From assembly GCF_002300555.2 (NCBI RefSeq), contig NZ_NTHN02000006.1, positions 1 through 64,000 on the forward strand: 64,000 nt of DNA, written 5' to 3'. A program made the position numbers and the translations under genes. The DNA comes from Alloyangia mangrovi. Lineage in GTDB: Bacteria; Pseudomonadota; Alphaproteobacteria; Rhodobacterales; Rhodobacteraceae. Of this stretch, positions 1-15,438 are shown one piece after another (position 1 is the first letter of the stretch; the number at the start of each line of letters is the position of its first letter). The notes beneath the pieces were generated by a model. The model did not search any database, was not told where the DNA came from, and saw nothing but the letters and a program-made list of their open reading frames with translations.

Positions 1-819
1 GTGTCCGGACGCCCTCCGCCCCCCCAGCCTCAGCCGGACGAGCCCGCCGCGACCCCGCGCCACCTGATCACCCGCCGCGCCACGCCGCAGGCCGAGGCGC
101 TGTGGGACCGGCTGCAGGTCTTCGAGATCGACACCAGCCATCTCGAGCGCAACCGCATCATCACCGCGAGCCGCGAGGATCCGGCCCATGCCGCCTTCGA
201 CGTGCTGCGCACCCGGCTGACCCAGGCGCTGGCCGAGAACGGCTGGACCCGCGTCGGCATCACATCGCCCAGCAAGGGCTGCGGCAAGACCTTCACCGCC
301 GCCAACCTCGCCATCTCGATGTCCCGGCAGGAGGGGCTGCGGGCGCTTCTGATGGACCTCGACCTGCGCAACCCCTCGCTGCACAAGGTCATGGGGGTGC
401 GCGCACCCGGTGCAATGGGAGCCCTGCTGCGCGGCGTGATCCCGCCCGAGGCGCATCTGATGCGCATGGGCGAGAACCGCATCCACGCCGGGCACAACAT
501 CGCCTTCGGCTTCAACGAGGTGGTCGAGCCCTATGCCGCCGAGCTGCTCAACGCGCCCGCCACCGCCGAGGTGATCACCTCGATCGAGGCGCGGCTGCAG
601 CCCGACGTGATGCTCTTCGACCTGCCGCCGGCGCTTTACTACGACGATGTCCTGGCCTTCCGGCCGCAGATCGACGGTGTGCTCATGGTGGTCGGCGGCG
701 GGCTGACCACCGAACGCGAGATCCGCGAGGTCGAGCGCCGCCTCGGCACCGAAACCCCGTTGCTCGGCATGGTGCTGAACAAGGCCGAGGGCACCAACCT
801 CAAGAAATACCAATACTGA
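1..819 (+). CDS. CpsD/CapB-type (BY-kinase) tyrosine kinase of exopolysaccharide export
   Basis: Cytoplasmic ATPase/autokinase domain that in this family partners a Wzz-type membrane protein to control polysaccharide polymerisation and export. Visible: Walker A SPSKGCGKTFTAANLA (about residues 90-105), Walker A' LMDLDLRNP (about 117-125) and Walker B DVMLFDLPP (about 202-210). The C-terminus has only two tyrosines (KKYQY) instead of a long Tyr cluster. The frame is open from the first base, a GTG, so the true start may lie upstream. A C7 run at 19-25 sits in the proline-rich N-terminus, and runs of this length break frames elsewhere in the window, so the first ~8 residues are doubtful. The convergent neighbour is the matching chain-length protein. 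Confidence 0.85.
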   Translation: MSGRPPPPQPQPDEPAATPRHLITRRATPQAEALWDRLQVFEIDTSHLERNRIITASREDPAHAAFDVLRTRLTQALAENGWTRVGITSPSKGCGKTFTAANLAISMSRQEGLRALLMDLDLRNPSLHKVMGVRAPGAMGALLRGVIPPEAHLMRMGENRIHAGHNIAFGFNEVVEPYAAELLNAPATAEVITSIEARLQPDVMLFDLPPALYYDDVLAFRPQIDGVLMVVGGGLTTEREIREVERRLGTETPLLGMVLNKAEGTNLKKYQY

Positions 820-820
820 G

Positions 821-846
821 AAAGGCGGGCCCCTGGCCCGCCTTTT
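821..846 (+). terminator. Rho-independent terminator after the BY-kinase gene
   Basis: A 10-bp GC stem (822-831 with 835-844) has a 3-base loop, is preceded by AAA and followed by TT. It lies between convergent genes and could serve both strands. Confidence 0.7.
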
Positions 847-880
847 CACATCGGCTCGCCCTATCGCCGGGTCTGGCCGC

Positions 881-2191
881 CTAGGCGCCGACCCGCGGCA
901 GGAAGCGCTCGATCATCGGCAGCCGGTCGCCAAGCAGGCGCAGCACCCCGAAAAGCACCGCCCCCACCGCCAGCACCAGCGCGGCGATGCCGAGCCCCTT
1001 GCCGCGGCGGTCGCGGCGGCTCTTGACCGGCGGGATCGCCACAATCGGCTGGATCCCGAGCACCCGCTCCATCTGCGCCGCGCTGCGCAGCGCCGGGTTC
1101 ATCAGCTCGGCGGCAAAGGCCGAGATCAGCCCGGCGATCAGGCTCGCCACGGCGCCCACGGCCACCAGCTTGCGGCGGCTCTGCGACGCCGAGACCTCGG
1201 GCACCAGCGCCGTCTCGAGCACCTCGAAGCGGTCCGACTGCTGCCGGTCCTCGAGCATCTGGCCCATCTCGGCATCCGCCTTGCGGCGGGTGATCACGCT
1301 GTACTGGTCCTGAAGCTGGGTGCGCTCGCGCTCGAGCCCGCTGAGCTCGCGCTCGACCTCGGGGGCGCGGCGAATGGTGTCCTCGATGCCGTCGATGCGC
1401 ATGGCAATCAGCTGCTTCTGCTCCTGAAGCAGCGCAAGCTGCCGGGCCTGCACGTCTTCGCGCTGGCGGGCGGAATTGGCCTGCAGCGCGACGATGTCCC
1501 GGTCAAGCTGCAGCTTGTTGTCCTCGAGCGTGCCGAGCTGGTCGCGCATGGCGGTGAGCCCGGAGGGCAGCGCCTCGGAGTTCTGCTTCTTGAACTCGGC
1601 GATACGGCCATCCATCGCCTCGATCTCGGTTTCGACCCGCGCTTCCTCGGCCTCGAAGAAGGCCAGCGCATCGCGCGCCCGCGTCTCGCTGCGGCTGCGC
1701 GACATCTCGATCACCGAGTGCATGAGCTCGTTGGCCACGTCCGCGGCCTTCTGCGGATCGTCGAGCCGCACCGTGATCATCAGCCCCGAGGGCTGGTTCT
1801 GCGGCGCGTAGACATTCGGATTGGCGCGGATTTCCTGGATCGAGGCGGACTCGCGCATACGGAAGACGCGCTCGTTCATCGGCATCTCGGGAACGGTCAC
1901 GAAGAGCCCGTGCTCCTGCATGATGCGCACGAGGTTGTCGCGCGACATGATCCGCTGCTCGATGAGCTGCACCCGGCGCGAGGCGGTCTCGGCCGCGCTG
2001 GTGGCGCTGGTCGGGTTGGGCGCGACCTGCGCCTCCTCGATCTGGACCACCGCCGTCGCCTCGTAGAGCTTGGGCTGGTTCAGCGCGAAGAACACGGCGA
2101 TCGCCGTGCCGACCACGAAGGTCAGGACGATCAGACCGAAACGGCGGCGCACTGCGGAGAGCACCTCGGAAAACGACTGTAACTGGTTCAC
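881..2191 (-). CDS. Wzz/GumC-type polysaccharide chain-length determinant protein
   Basis: Inner-membrane polysaccharide co-polymerase. It has an N-terminal transmembrane segment (about residues 15-37, GLIVLTFVVGTAIAVFFAL), a long periplasmic region with coiled coil (about 160-330, rich in E/R/Q heptads such as LSGLERERTQLQDQY), and a second membrane helix near the C-terminus (about 398-415). A further hydrophobic segment near 345-362 (LVAVGAVASLIAGLISAFAA) is also present. GTG at 2191 is preferred because GGGAG lies 7 bases upstream; an ATG 20 codons earlier lacks a site. It probably works with the BY-kinase encoded convergently. About 436 aa. Confidence 0.85.
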   Translation of the reverse strand: MNQLQSFSEVLSAVRRRFGLIVLTFVVGTAIAVFFALNQPKLYEATAVVQIEEAQVAPNPTSATSAAETASRRVQLIEQRIMSRDNLVRIMQEHGLFVTVPEMPMNERVFRMRESASIQEIRANPNVYAPQNQPSGLMITVRLDDPQKAADVANELMHSVIEMSRSRSETRARDALAFFEAEEARVETEIEAMDGRIAEFKKQNSEALPSGLTAMRDQLGTLEDNKLQLDRDIVALQANSARQREDVQARQLALLQEQKQLIAMRIDGIEDTIRRAPEVERELSGLERERTQLQDQYSVITRRKADAEMGQMLEDRQQSDRFEVLETALVPEVSASQSRRKLVAVGAVASLIAGLISAFAAELMNPALRSAAQMERVLGIQPIVAIPPVKSRRDRRGKGLGIAALVLAVGAVLFGVLRLLGDRLPMIERFLPRVGA

Positions 2192-2412
2192 AACAAAACT
2201 CCCGCAATGGCCCCCAATGCGATCGGAAAGCGGCACCCCTGCCCCGGCCAATTTGGGGTTGGGACCGGAAGCAGGCGCGCCGCTTTCATGACAAAATCTA
2301 GCAATTTTGCCCGGTTTACGCCATGTTTATACGGAGCCATTCGGGAAACACTTCGTGTCCGATGTGGGGATCGCGAACACATTTGCGCCATAAATCCGGG
2401 ATTTTTCGCCTA

Positions 2413-3069
2413 TCAGCCGTGACGCAAGGCGCAAACCGACAAAATAAGGTCAAAATCCGCGAGCTGAAGCATGGGCAGACCCGCCCCCGCGCCAAGCCCC
2501 AATTCCGCCACCATTCGCATCGCGCCAAGCGGCAGGTGTGATTCCATCGCCTCGAAACCGAAGAGCGCCCCGGTCAGCGGGTACTGCGCCTTGTAAGCTG
2601 CCTCCTTGGCGCTGAAGATTCGCACCCCGGCGCGCGAAAAGGGCATGGGCGAGAGCCGCGCCAGCTCGGTCACGCTGGCAATGCTGCCGAGCAGTTCGGC
2701 ACGCATCGGCCGGTCGAGTTCAAGATCGATCCCCAGGCCGCGCCAATCCTGCGCGCGCGCCGCCATGGCAAGGCAGAGCCCCTCGGTGTGGGTGATGCTG
2801 GCGACGACCCCCTCGGGCCAGACCGGCGCGCGATCCGCGCCCTTGGGAATGGCAACGCCCGGCAGGCCGAGCTGGCGCAGCGCCGCGCGGGCCGCCAGCC
2901 GCCCGCCGGCAAATTCCGCCTGCCGCTTGGGGACCGCGCGAGAAATGCAGTCGCGTTCCTCGGGGAAGAGCTCAGAGAGGTCCTGCACCGGCTCGGACAC
3001 GGCCCAGACAATCCCCTTCGGCAGCGCGGCCCTGCACAGCAGGTCCCGGAGTTCCTCGGGCCGGGCCAT
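2413..3069 (-). CDS. 4'-phosphopantetheinyl transferase (Sfp/EntD type)
   Basis: Transfers phosphopantetheine from CoA to the serine of carrier-protein domains, here presumably the PCP and ACP of the two megasynthases upstream in the same operon. Diagnostic motifs are GIDLE (about residue 112, Mg-binding) and FSAKEAAYKAQYP (about 152-164), with the arginine-rich N-terminal CoA-binding part (FAGGRLAARAALRQLG). At 218 aa it has EntD-like size. The ATG follows the NRPS stop by one base (TGAGATG), so translation is almost certainly coupled. It is the last gene of the operon. Confidence 0.92.
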   Translation of the reverse strand: MARPEELRDLLCRAALPKGIVWAVSEPVQDLSELFPEERDCISRAVPKRQAEFAGGRLAARAALRQLGLPGVAIPKGADRAPVWPEGVVASITHTEGLCLAMAARAQDWRGLGIDLELDRPMRAELLGSIASVTELARLSPMPFSRAGVRIFSAKEAAYKAQYPLTGALFGFEAMESHLPLGAMRMVAELGLGAGAGLPMLQLADFDLILSVCALRHG

Positions 3070-3070
3070 C

Positions 3071-7762
<4,692 letters not shown>

Positions 7763-7763
<1 letters not shown>

Positions 7764-8776
7764 CACAGTCTCTCCGCGTTCGTCTCCGCGCTGCCTGTCC
7801 CCGCGGGGACGGCACGCTCCGGCGAGGGCCGGAGCAGGGCGCGGAGGTCATGGGATATCAGGTCGTGCAGGAAATGCGCGGGATCGGCGGCGGGCTTGCG
7901 CTGGATCACCCGGCGCAGCCGCCAGAGCAGGCCGCCGCAGGCATGCGACAGCGTCGCCAGCGCGGCGTAGCACCGCCCGTGGGTCTTGGCAAAGTAGTGC
8001 CAGCGGCTGTCGAGCCAGAAGGTGGGGATGCGGGTCCAGCGCTTCATCCCGGTCGAGACCGAGCCGATGTGCATGACATCGCTGCCGCGCACGTAATGTG
8101 TCTGGTGCCCGGCGCGTGCGGCGCGGTGGCAGAGCTCGGTTTCCTCGAAGTAGAGGAAGAATGTCTCGTCAAAGAGGCCGATCTCGTCCAGCACCGCCCG
8201 CCGCAGCATCAGCGAGGCACCGGCCAGCCAGTCGACGCGCTGCGTCCCCGCGGGGACGGGCATCGGCACCGCCTTGCGCTTGAGCAGCCGCGAGACCGGG
8301 CCGAAACGGGCGGCGCCTTCAAATTCCGACGCGATGGAGGGGAAGCGGAAGGCGGTCATATGCGCCTCGCCGTCCTGGCCATGGAGATAGCTGCCGGCAA
8401 GGCCCGCCTCGGAGTGCGCCTCGAGATGCGCGACCAGCGCGCGGATCGCACCCGGCGCGGGGAAGGCGTCGGAGTTCAGCAGGTAGACGTAGTCGGGGCA
8501 GCTGCCGTCCGACATGCCGGCGCGGATGCCGATGTTGTTGCCCGCGCCGAAGCCGCCGTTGTGGTCCGAGCCGATCAGCCGGATCGGCGCGCCCTTCGCC
8601 CAGTCCTCGGCCGCGAGCGCTGCCTTCATCTCTTCGTAGGATCCGTCGCCGCTGGCGTTGTCGACGATGACGAGCTCGGCATCGAGTCCCTGCATAGCGC
8701 GAAGCGCCGCCTGCACCGAGCGCAGGGTCATCTCCGCGGTGCGGTAGTTGAGCGATATGACGAGCACGCGCGGCAT
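7763..8776 (-). CDS. GT2-family glycosyltransferase in the PKS/NRPS operon
   Basis: GT-A fold enzyme resembling rhamnosyltransferase-type family 2 proteins. The N-terminus VLVISLNYRTAEMTLRSVQ is the nucleotide-sugar Rossmann start; VIVDNASGDGS and LLNSDAF (DXD-like) follow, then GASLMLRR and the FFLYFEETELCHRA acceptor region. The ATG at 8776 starts 4 bases after the PKS stop, and its own stop overlaps the NRPS start, so it is an integral gene of the biosynthetic operon. It may glycosylate the operon's product or an intermediate of the neighbouring polysaccharide pathway; the sequence does not decide which. About 337 aa. Confidence 0.87.
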
Positions 8777-8780
8777 CGGT

Positions 8781-11700
8781 CTACTCCGCGGCACGGGCAG
8801 TGAACGGCGGCGCCTCGCCCGGCGCCGGAGCCACCTCGGCCTCGGCAATGGCCTGCCGCATCAGCGCCGCCAGCACCCGCACGTTGGGTTCGAGCACCAT
8901 GGAGTCGTGATCGCCCGGCACCTCGTGCACCTCGACCCCGGGCACATATTGGCCCCAGTCGTTGTCGGCCAGCACGTAGGCGCGCTCCGAGTTCACCATG
9001 CGACCGCCACCGACCTGCCACTTGCCGACCAGCGGCGGGCGGTAGAGCACCAGGCGCCCATCCCACGGGCGGACATTGTACCGCGCCACGGCCTGCAGGA
9101 AGGCGGCCTCGATCTCGGCATTGTGGAAGGCGTGTTCGGCGCCGGTGACCGCGCTGGCGCGGCGCTTGGCGATCTCCCAGCGCAGGCGGTTGCGGGCCCA
9201 GACCAGCGGATAGAGCGGACCCTTGTCCCTGGCCTCATGCCACTGGATACGCAGCCGGTCACCGCGTTCGAGCGGGCGGCGCGTCGGCAGCGGCGTGTCG
9301 AGCAGCACGCAGAGCGCGACCTCTTCGCCCATGGCCCCGAGCTGGCGGGCGATCTCGTAGGCGGTGATCCCTCCGCCCGAGAAGCCGCCGAGCATGTAGG
9401 GGCCCTCGGGCTGCACCTGCCGCATCTCGGCGATGTAATCGGCGGCGGCAGCCTCGATGGTCGCATGCGGCGCTTCGCCGCCATAGAGCCCCTTGGCCTG
9501 CAGCCCGTAGCAACGCCGGTCGGCGCCCAGCAGATGTGCGAGGTGTCGCAGGTTGAGCACGTTGCCGAACATGCCCGCCACGAGGAAGAACGGCCGGCGC
9601 GGCCCACCCTCGCCGTCGTGCATCGGCACAACGTGGGTGAAGCGGCGCTCGGGCGTCTTCGGCGCTTCGCTCGCGGCTTCACCCGCATGCCCCGTGCGCT
9701 CGGCGATGAGCGCGGCGCAGCGGCGGATGGTCGGCGCCTCGAAGAGTACCGAGATCGGGAAATCGACGCGGAAGGCCTTGCGCACCATGGCAAAGAGCCG
9801 CACGGCGATCAGGCTGTGCCCGCCGAGATCGAAGAAGCTGTCCTCGGCCCCCACGCTCTGCACCCCCAGAAGCTCTTGCCAGAAGCCTGCCAGGGTGCGT
9901 TCGATCTCGCCCTCGGGGGCGACGTAGTCACTGTCGAGCTGCGGCCGCTCGAAACTCTGCCCCTCGGGTTTCTCGAGGCTCATGGCGGCACTCTGCCGGG
10001 TGAGCTGGTCGAGATCCACGGACGAGACCACCACCTGCGGCAGGCCGAGCCGCAGCGCACGAGCAAAGGCCTCGATGCCTTCCTCGGGCAGGATGCCCTG
10101 CGACAGGCTGTCGGCGAGCCGTTCCTCGGCGGGCGAGAGTGGCTGCGCGGCACCGTCGTCCTCGGTCTCCAGCTCGGCGGCGGTGAGCCGCGGCGCGGCC
10201 TGCAGCTGCTCGGGCGTGTCGAGACGGCGCAGTGTGAAGCCGTCGATCTCGACCAGCACGCTGCCATCGGGCGCGCAGAGGGTGACGTCGAAGCTGGCGG
10301 ATCCGCTCTCGGCCTGGGTGTCCACGGCAGTGCGAACCCAACTCACGATCCGCCCCGGCAGCGGCGCGTGTACGCGGACTCGGGAATAGGAAACCGGCAC
10401 CCAGAGGTGGGTCGGAGCCCAGCCCGCGATCAGCGCCATCGCCCAGCCAGTGGCAATGTCGCACAGCGCCGGGTGCAGCAGGCAGCCGTCCCGCGCCGCC
10501 TCGGCCGGCAGCGAGAGATCGGCGATCCCCTCGCCCTGCCCCAGCGCCGCGGCGTCGAGCACCTTCCAGCGCGGGCCGAAGGCGAGCTGCTCTTCCTGTG
10601 CGGCGGCAAGCTTGCCGCCGCGCGGCGCGCGCTCGGGGGCGGCGCAGCGGGCGCGGAGTGCTTTCAGGTCAAGCCGAGCAGGGCGCGGCAGCGGCAGGAG
10701 AGAGAGCGTGGCCTGCGCGGTGAGCGCAAAGCCGTGGCGTCCGTTCAGCGTGGCATCTCCCAGCACCTCGAAGCCGTATCCCTCGTCCCGGCGCGTGAGG
10801 CGCAGGCGGAGATCGCGGGGCCTCTCGTCGGTCACCCTCAGCGGGCGCAGGAAGGTGAGATCGCGGATCTCGAAGCGCTGCTCCTCGCGCTGCGCCTTCA
10901 GGGCATGGGCGGCGAGGGTCAGGTAGCCGGTGCCGGGCAGCAGCGCGTCGCCGGCGCGGGTGCGGTGCTCGTCGATGATCCAGTCAGCCGTCGAGAGCGT
11001 GCTGGTGAAGAGACGGTTGCCCCGTGCGTCGAACGTTGCCTCGCCGAGCAGCGGCAGGCCGGTGGGCTCCACCGGTTGCGCGGGTTGATCGCAGCTGCGC
11101 GCGGCGACGGCCTCGGCGGCCATGCCGACCTCGTTCCAGATGCCCCAGTTGATCGCCGTGACCTGCGTCTGCCCGCCGGCGCGGGCGCGGGCGAAGGCGT
11201 TGAGGAACTCGTTGGCGGCGACGTAATCCACCTGCCCCGCCGGGGCGGTGACGGTGGAGGAAGACGAGAAGAGCGCGATCCAGTCCGTGGACCCGTCGGG
11301 GAAGACCTCGCCCAGTACCTGCGTGCCGTGGATCTTCGGGGTGAAGACAGCCTCGACCGAGGCCGGTGTCTTGGTGAGCAGCGGCGCGTCGTCGATGACG
11401 CCCGCGCCGTGGATCACCCCGGTGATGCGGCCGAAGCGCGCTTCGGCTTCGTCCCGTGCGGCCTGAAGCTGGGCGCGGTTGCAGACATCGGCGGCGATCA
11501 CGAGGATCTCGGCCCCGGCCTCTTCCAGCGCCAGCACGGCACGGATGCGGCGCGCGATGGGGTCCTGCGGCGCGTGGCGGGCAAGGTATCCGGGCCAGTC
11601 CCCGCGCGCAGGCAGCGCGCTGCGGGCGACGAGGATCAGCTTTGCGCCATGCCGGGCGAAGGCCATGCCGAGCGTCAGGCCGATGCCTCCGAAGCCGCCG

Positions 11701-14700
11701 GTGAGCAGGTAGGTCCCCTGCCCCGGCGGCAGTGCGGCTTCGGGCAGCGGCACGGAGGCCATGATGCATTCATAGCGGCGGCCGCCGCGCAGGGCGGCAC
11801 TCGCATCCCCGGGCTCGGCGAGCAGGTCCTCGAGCACGAGATCGGTGAGCCGGGCGAAGGCCTGCGCGCGGGTGGCCTCGGCCTTGCGGCGGGTAAAAAG
11901 GGTGCCAGTGGCGGGCCCGGGCAGGACAAGGTCGAGCGTTTCGACACGAACACCGGGGAATTCGCGCGGGATGACCCGGGCGGGACCGGCGATGGTGGAC
12001 TTGGCGGGATGCACCAGCGGCTCGCCCTGCACCTGCGCGGCGCCGGTGGTCAACACGGTTATCTGCAGCGGGCGCGGCAAGGACTCCTCGGCCATGGCCT
12101 GCGCGAGGAAGAGCAGCGAGTAGAAGCCTTGCTCCTGCACCCGATGGAAGAAGCTGGAGCCGGGGCGGTGCCCCTCGCCCTCGGTGACCAGCCAGAAATG
12201 CGCAACTCGGGTGGGCACATGCCCGCGCAGGGCCAGATCCTGCAGCAGCAGGTCATAGCCCTCGCGGCCGCGTTCGGGCGGCAGGACATACGAGCTCTCC
12301 GAGAGGCGGATGAAGGCGTCGCCGGGGCGCACCTCGATCACCTCGTGCCCGGCCGCACTGAGCCGCGCCGCGCAGCGGTCGGCGAGCCCGGCCTCGTCCA
12401 TGAACATAAGCCAGACCTGCGGTTCGGCTTCCGAGAGCGCCTCGGTGACGTCCAGCGCGGCCTTGGCGGTGCGCGGGCGCCAGACCGGCTTCCAGCCCCA
12501 GCTGCTCAGGTCGTCGCTGCGCAGGAGGTGCTTCGGCGCGGGTTCGGCCTGCTTGCCGGGCGCGATGAAATAGGGTGCGCGCTGGAAGGCGTAGGTCGGC
12601 AGCACCACGCGGTTGCGGCGGGCCCCGCCCCAGACCTGCGCCCAGTCGATCTCGGCCCCGAGCGCCCAGAGACGGCCCAGAACCTCGAACATGTAGCGAT
12701 CGTCGGCGATCTCTTCGTCGGGGTGGCGCAGCGAACTCAGCACCTGCTGACCCGGCACCGCGGGGTGCTGGCCGGCGAGCGAGGAGAGCGCCTTGCCCGG
12801 GCCGACCTCGAGGAAGATGCGGCTCTGCTGCTCGGCAATCGTTGCCACGCAGTCGGCGAAATGGACGGTGCCGCGCAGATGCTCGACCCAGTAGTCGGGG
12901 CTTGTGGCCTCGTCGTCGGTCATCCAGCTGCCGCTGCGGTTCGAGGTCAGCGGAATGCGCGGCGGGCTGAGATCGATGGAGCGCAGGTAGGCGCGGAACT
13001 GCTCGAGGATCGGAGCGAGCATGCGGCTGTGCGCGGCGACGTCGATGGCGATACGCTGGCAGTCGATGCCGTCCGATATCAGTCTCTGTTCAAGCGAATT
13101 CAGCGCCTCTGCAGGCCCCGAGGCCACCGAGAGCTCGGGCGCATTGACCGCGCCGAGGTCGAGATCGTCACCAAGGTAGCCCTGCAGCGTCTCGGCGGGC
13201 AGGCTGACCGAGAGCATGCCGCCCGCGGGCACCGTGTCGAAGAGCCGTCCGCGCAGGTGCACGAGGCCGATGCAATCCTCGAAGCTCATCACACCCGCGA
13301 TGCAGGCGGCGGTGTTCTCGCCCATGGAATGGCCCGCAAGGGCGGCGGGCTCGATGCCCCAGCTCATCCAGAGCTTCGCCAGCGCCACCTCGGTCATCAG
13401 GATCAGCGGCAGTTGCAGGGAGGGCCGCTTCAAGGCCTCGTCGGCGGCGCGCTTCGCCTCGGGCGCGGGCAGCCAGAGGGCGCGGATGTCCTCGTCGGTG
13501 ATCTCGGCCAGCGCGGTCAGCCCGCGGTCCATCCAGTCGGCGAAAACAGGCTCTGTTTCATAGAGATCGCGTGCCATGCCGGCGTATTGCGCGCCGCCTC
13601 CGGGGAACAGGAAGGCGATGTCGGGCCGGTCGAGCGCGCCGTGGGTATGCACCCGGCGGGGGGGTGTTTTCCTCCAGCAGGCGCGCGGCCTCGTCATGGC
13701 TCGCGGCCACCACCACGCGGCGTTTCTCGAAGGCGCGGCGTCCCTCCTTGAGGGTGAAAGCTATGTCAGCCAGCGGCTGCTCGGGGTGGGCGCGCAGATG
13801 GGCGGCGAGGCGCTTCGCGTTCTCCTCCAGCGCCGCCTTGCTGCGGCCCGAGAGGGTGAGGATCTGGAACGGCCAGTCGCTCTGCTCCGAGGCTGGGCGC
13901 AGGGGCGCCTCCTGCAGCACGACATGGGCGTTGGTGCCGCCGACGCCAAGCGAGTTGACCCCGGCGCGGCGCGGGTGATCGCCGCGCGCCCACGCCGTCA
14001 GGGTGTCATTGACCACAAAGGGCGAGGTCTCGAAATCGATGGCGGGATTGGGTTTCTCGTAGCCCAGCGAGGGCGGCATCTGCCCGTGGTGCAGCGCCAG
14101 CGAGGTCTTGATCAGGCTCGCAACCCCGGCGGCAGTGTCGAGGTGGCCAATGTTGGTCTTCACCGAACCGATGCGGCAATGCCCTTGTTTAGAGCCGCTT
14201 GCCGAGAAGGCCTGGGTCAGCGCCGCGACCTCGATGGGATCGCCGAGATAGGTGCCGGTGCCGTGGCATTCGACATAGTCGATGCTGTCCGAGCCGACGC
14301 CCGCCACGGCCTGTGCCTCGGCGATGGCCTGCGCCTGGCCGTCGACCGAAGGCGCGAGATAGCCCGCCTTGCCCGCGCCGTCGTTATTGATCGCCGAGCC
14401 CTTGATGACCGCCCAGATGTGATCGCCGTCGGCAATGGCATCCCCGAGGCGGCGCAGCACCACGACCCCGGCGCCGGAGCCGAAGACCGTGCCCTGCGCG
14501 CGATGGTCGAAGGCGTGGCATTCCCCGTCGGGCGAGAGGATCTCGTTCTCGCGGTACAGATAGCCGCGCTTCTGCGGCAGCTCGATGGTCACCCCGCCCG
14601 CCAGCGCCATGTCGCATTCCCCTCCCAGAAGCGCCTGAACGGCGAAATGGGTGGCGACGAGCGAGGTCGAACAGGCGGTCTGCACGTTGACCGACGGCCC

Positions 14701-15234
14701 GTGCAGGTCGAGCACATAGCTCAGCCGGGTGGTCAGGAAGTCCTTGTCGTTGCCGGTATGGCGCAGCAGGAACAGGCCCGTATTGTCGACGAGATCGGGG
14801 TTCGAGCAGAGGTTGACGTAGAAATAGCTGCCCATGCCGACGCCGCCGAAGACGCCGATGGCGCCGTCGAAGTTCTGGGGCACGTGGCCGGCGGTCTCGA
14901 GCGCCTCCCAGGCGGTCTCGAGGAACTGCCGGTGCTGCGGGTCCATGATCGCCGCGTCCTTTGGGGCGAAGCCGAAGAACTCGGCGTCGAACATCTCGAA
15001 GCCGTCCAGCGGCGCGCCGAAGGGCACGTAGTCGCGGTGACGCAGCAGGCCCGGGTCTTCGCCGGCGGCGCGCAGCTCGTCCTCGGTGAAGCGGCGGATG
15101 GCGCGGCGGCCTTCGCGCAGGTTCGTCCAGTAAGTGGCGATATCGGCGGCGCCGGGAAGATGCGCGGCCATGCCGACAATGGCGATGTCCGTCTCGGCGA
15201 TACCCGTCTCGGCAATGTCACGTTGACTGTCCAA
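8781..15234 (-). CDS. Type I modular polyketide synthase KS-AT-KR-DH-ACP-TE; one frameshift at a G7 run
   Basis: About 2150 aa after correction. KS: TACSTSL (Cys near 187), HGTGT and NIGH. AT: FPGGGAQY and GHSMGE (Ser near 635), with VAAHS at the extender-specificity site, so malonyl versus methylmalonyl is unclear. KR: GGFGGIG near 1174 plus SSSST...VDYVAANEF. DH: His and LPGTG near 1426 and HPALCD near 1590. ACP: FFDLGGHSLIAV (Ser near 1805). Type I thioesterase: GGFSGGG near 1951, DTPLP and GDHDSM. The frame breaks at 13658-13664, between KS and AT; six bases instead of seven restore it. A TTG at 15234 with GAGGAAGG 4 bases upstream fits better than the ATG at 15270. First gene of the operon; the TE implies product release here. 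Confidence 0.9.
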
Positions 15235-15271
15235 GAAGCCTTCCTCACTCGTACAAACCCGCGACCTCATG

Positions 15272-15294
15272 CTCCGTAAAGACCGATTACGGAG
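15272..15294. promoter_or_regulatory. Perfect inverted repeat upstream of the PKS operon
   Basis: CTCCGTAA (15272-15279) and TTACGGAG (15287-15294) are exact inverted copies separated by 7 bases. They lie just upstream of the PKS start in a 168-base gap between flippase and PKS. This could be an operator or a 5'-UTR hairpin. A second, weaker stem (ACTGTCC/GGACAGT, 15357-15378) lies farther upstream. Confidence 0.4.
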
Positions 15295-15438
15295 AAAATT
15301 GGGCGCAATTCGGCATGACGCACCGTCGCGGGAAACAAAGCGGGGCAGGCCTCGGCACTGTCCGCCGCGAAGGACAGTATCAGGCGAGCCCCCGGCTGTC
15401 TCGGGTGGCCGTGGCCGCAGGCGCAGGGGCGGCGGGAC

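Noticed and set aside
13658-13664. Programmed frameshifting or phase variation at the G7 run of the PKS
   Set aside because: The same +1 change occurs at every long intragenic homopolymer, including housekeeping genes, so an error source is simpler. Bacterial slippage usually needs longer runs or a slippery heptamer with stimulators.
8748-13751. A 1,667-codon open frame on the plus strand opposite the PKS
   Set aside because: Low-complexity Arg/Gly/His/Pro composition, no domain, and exactly antisense to a well-supported PKS. High GC keeps such frames open.
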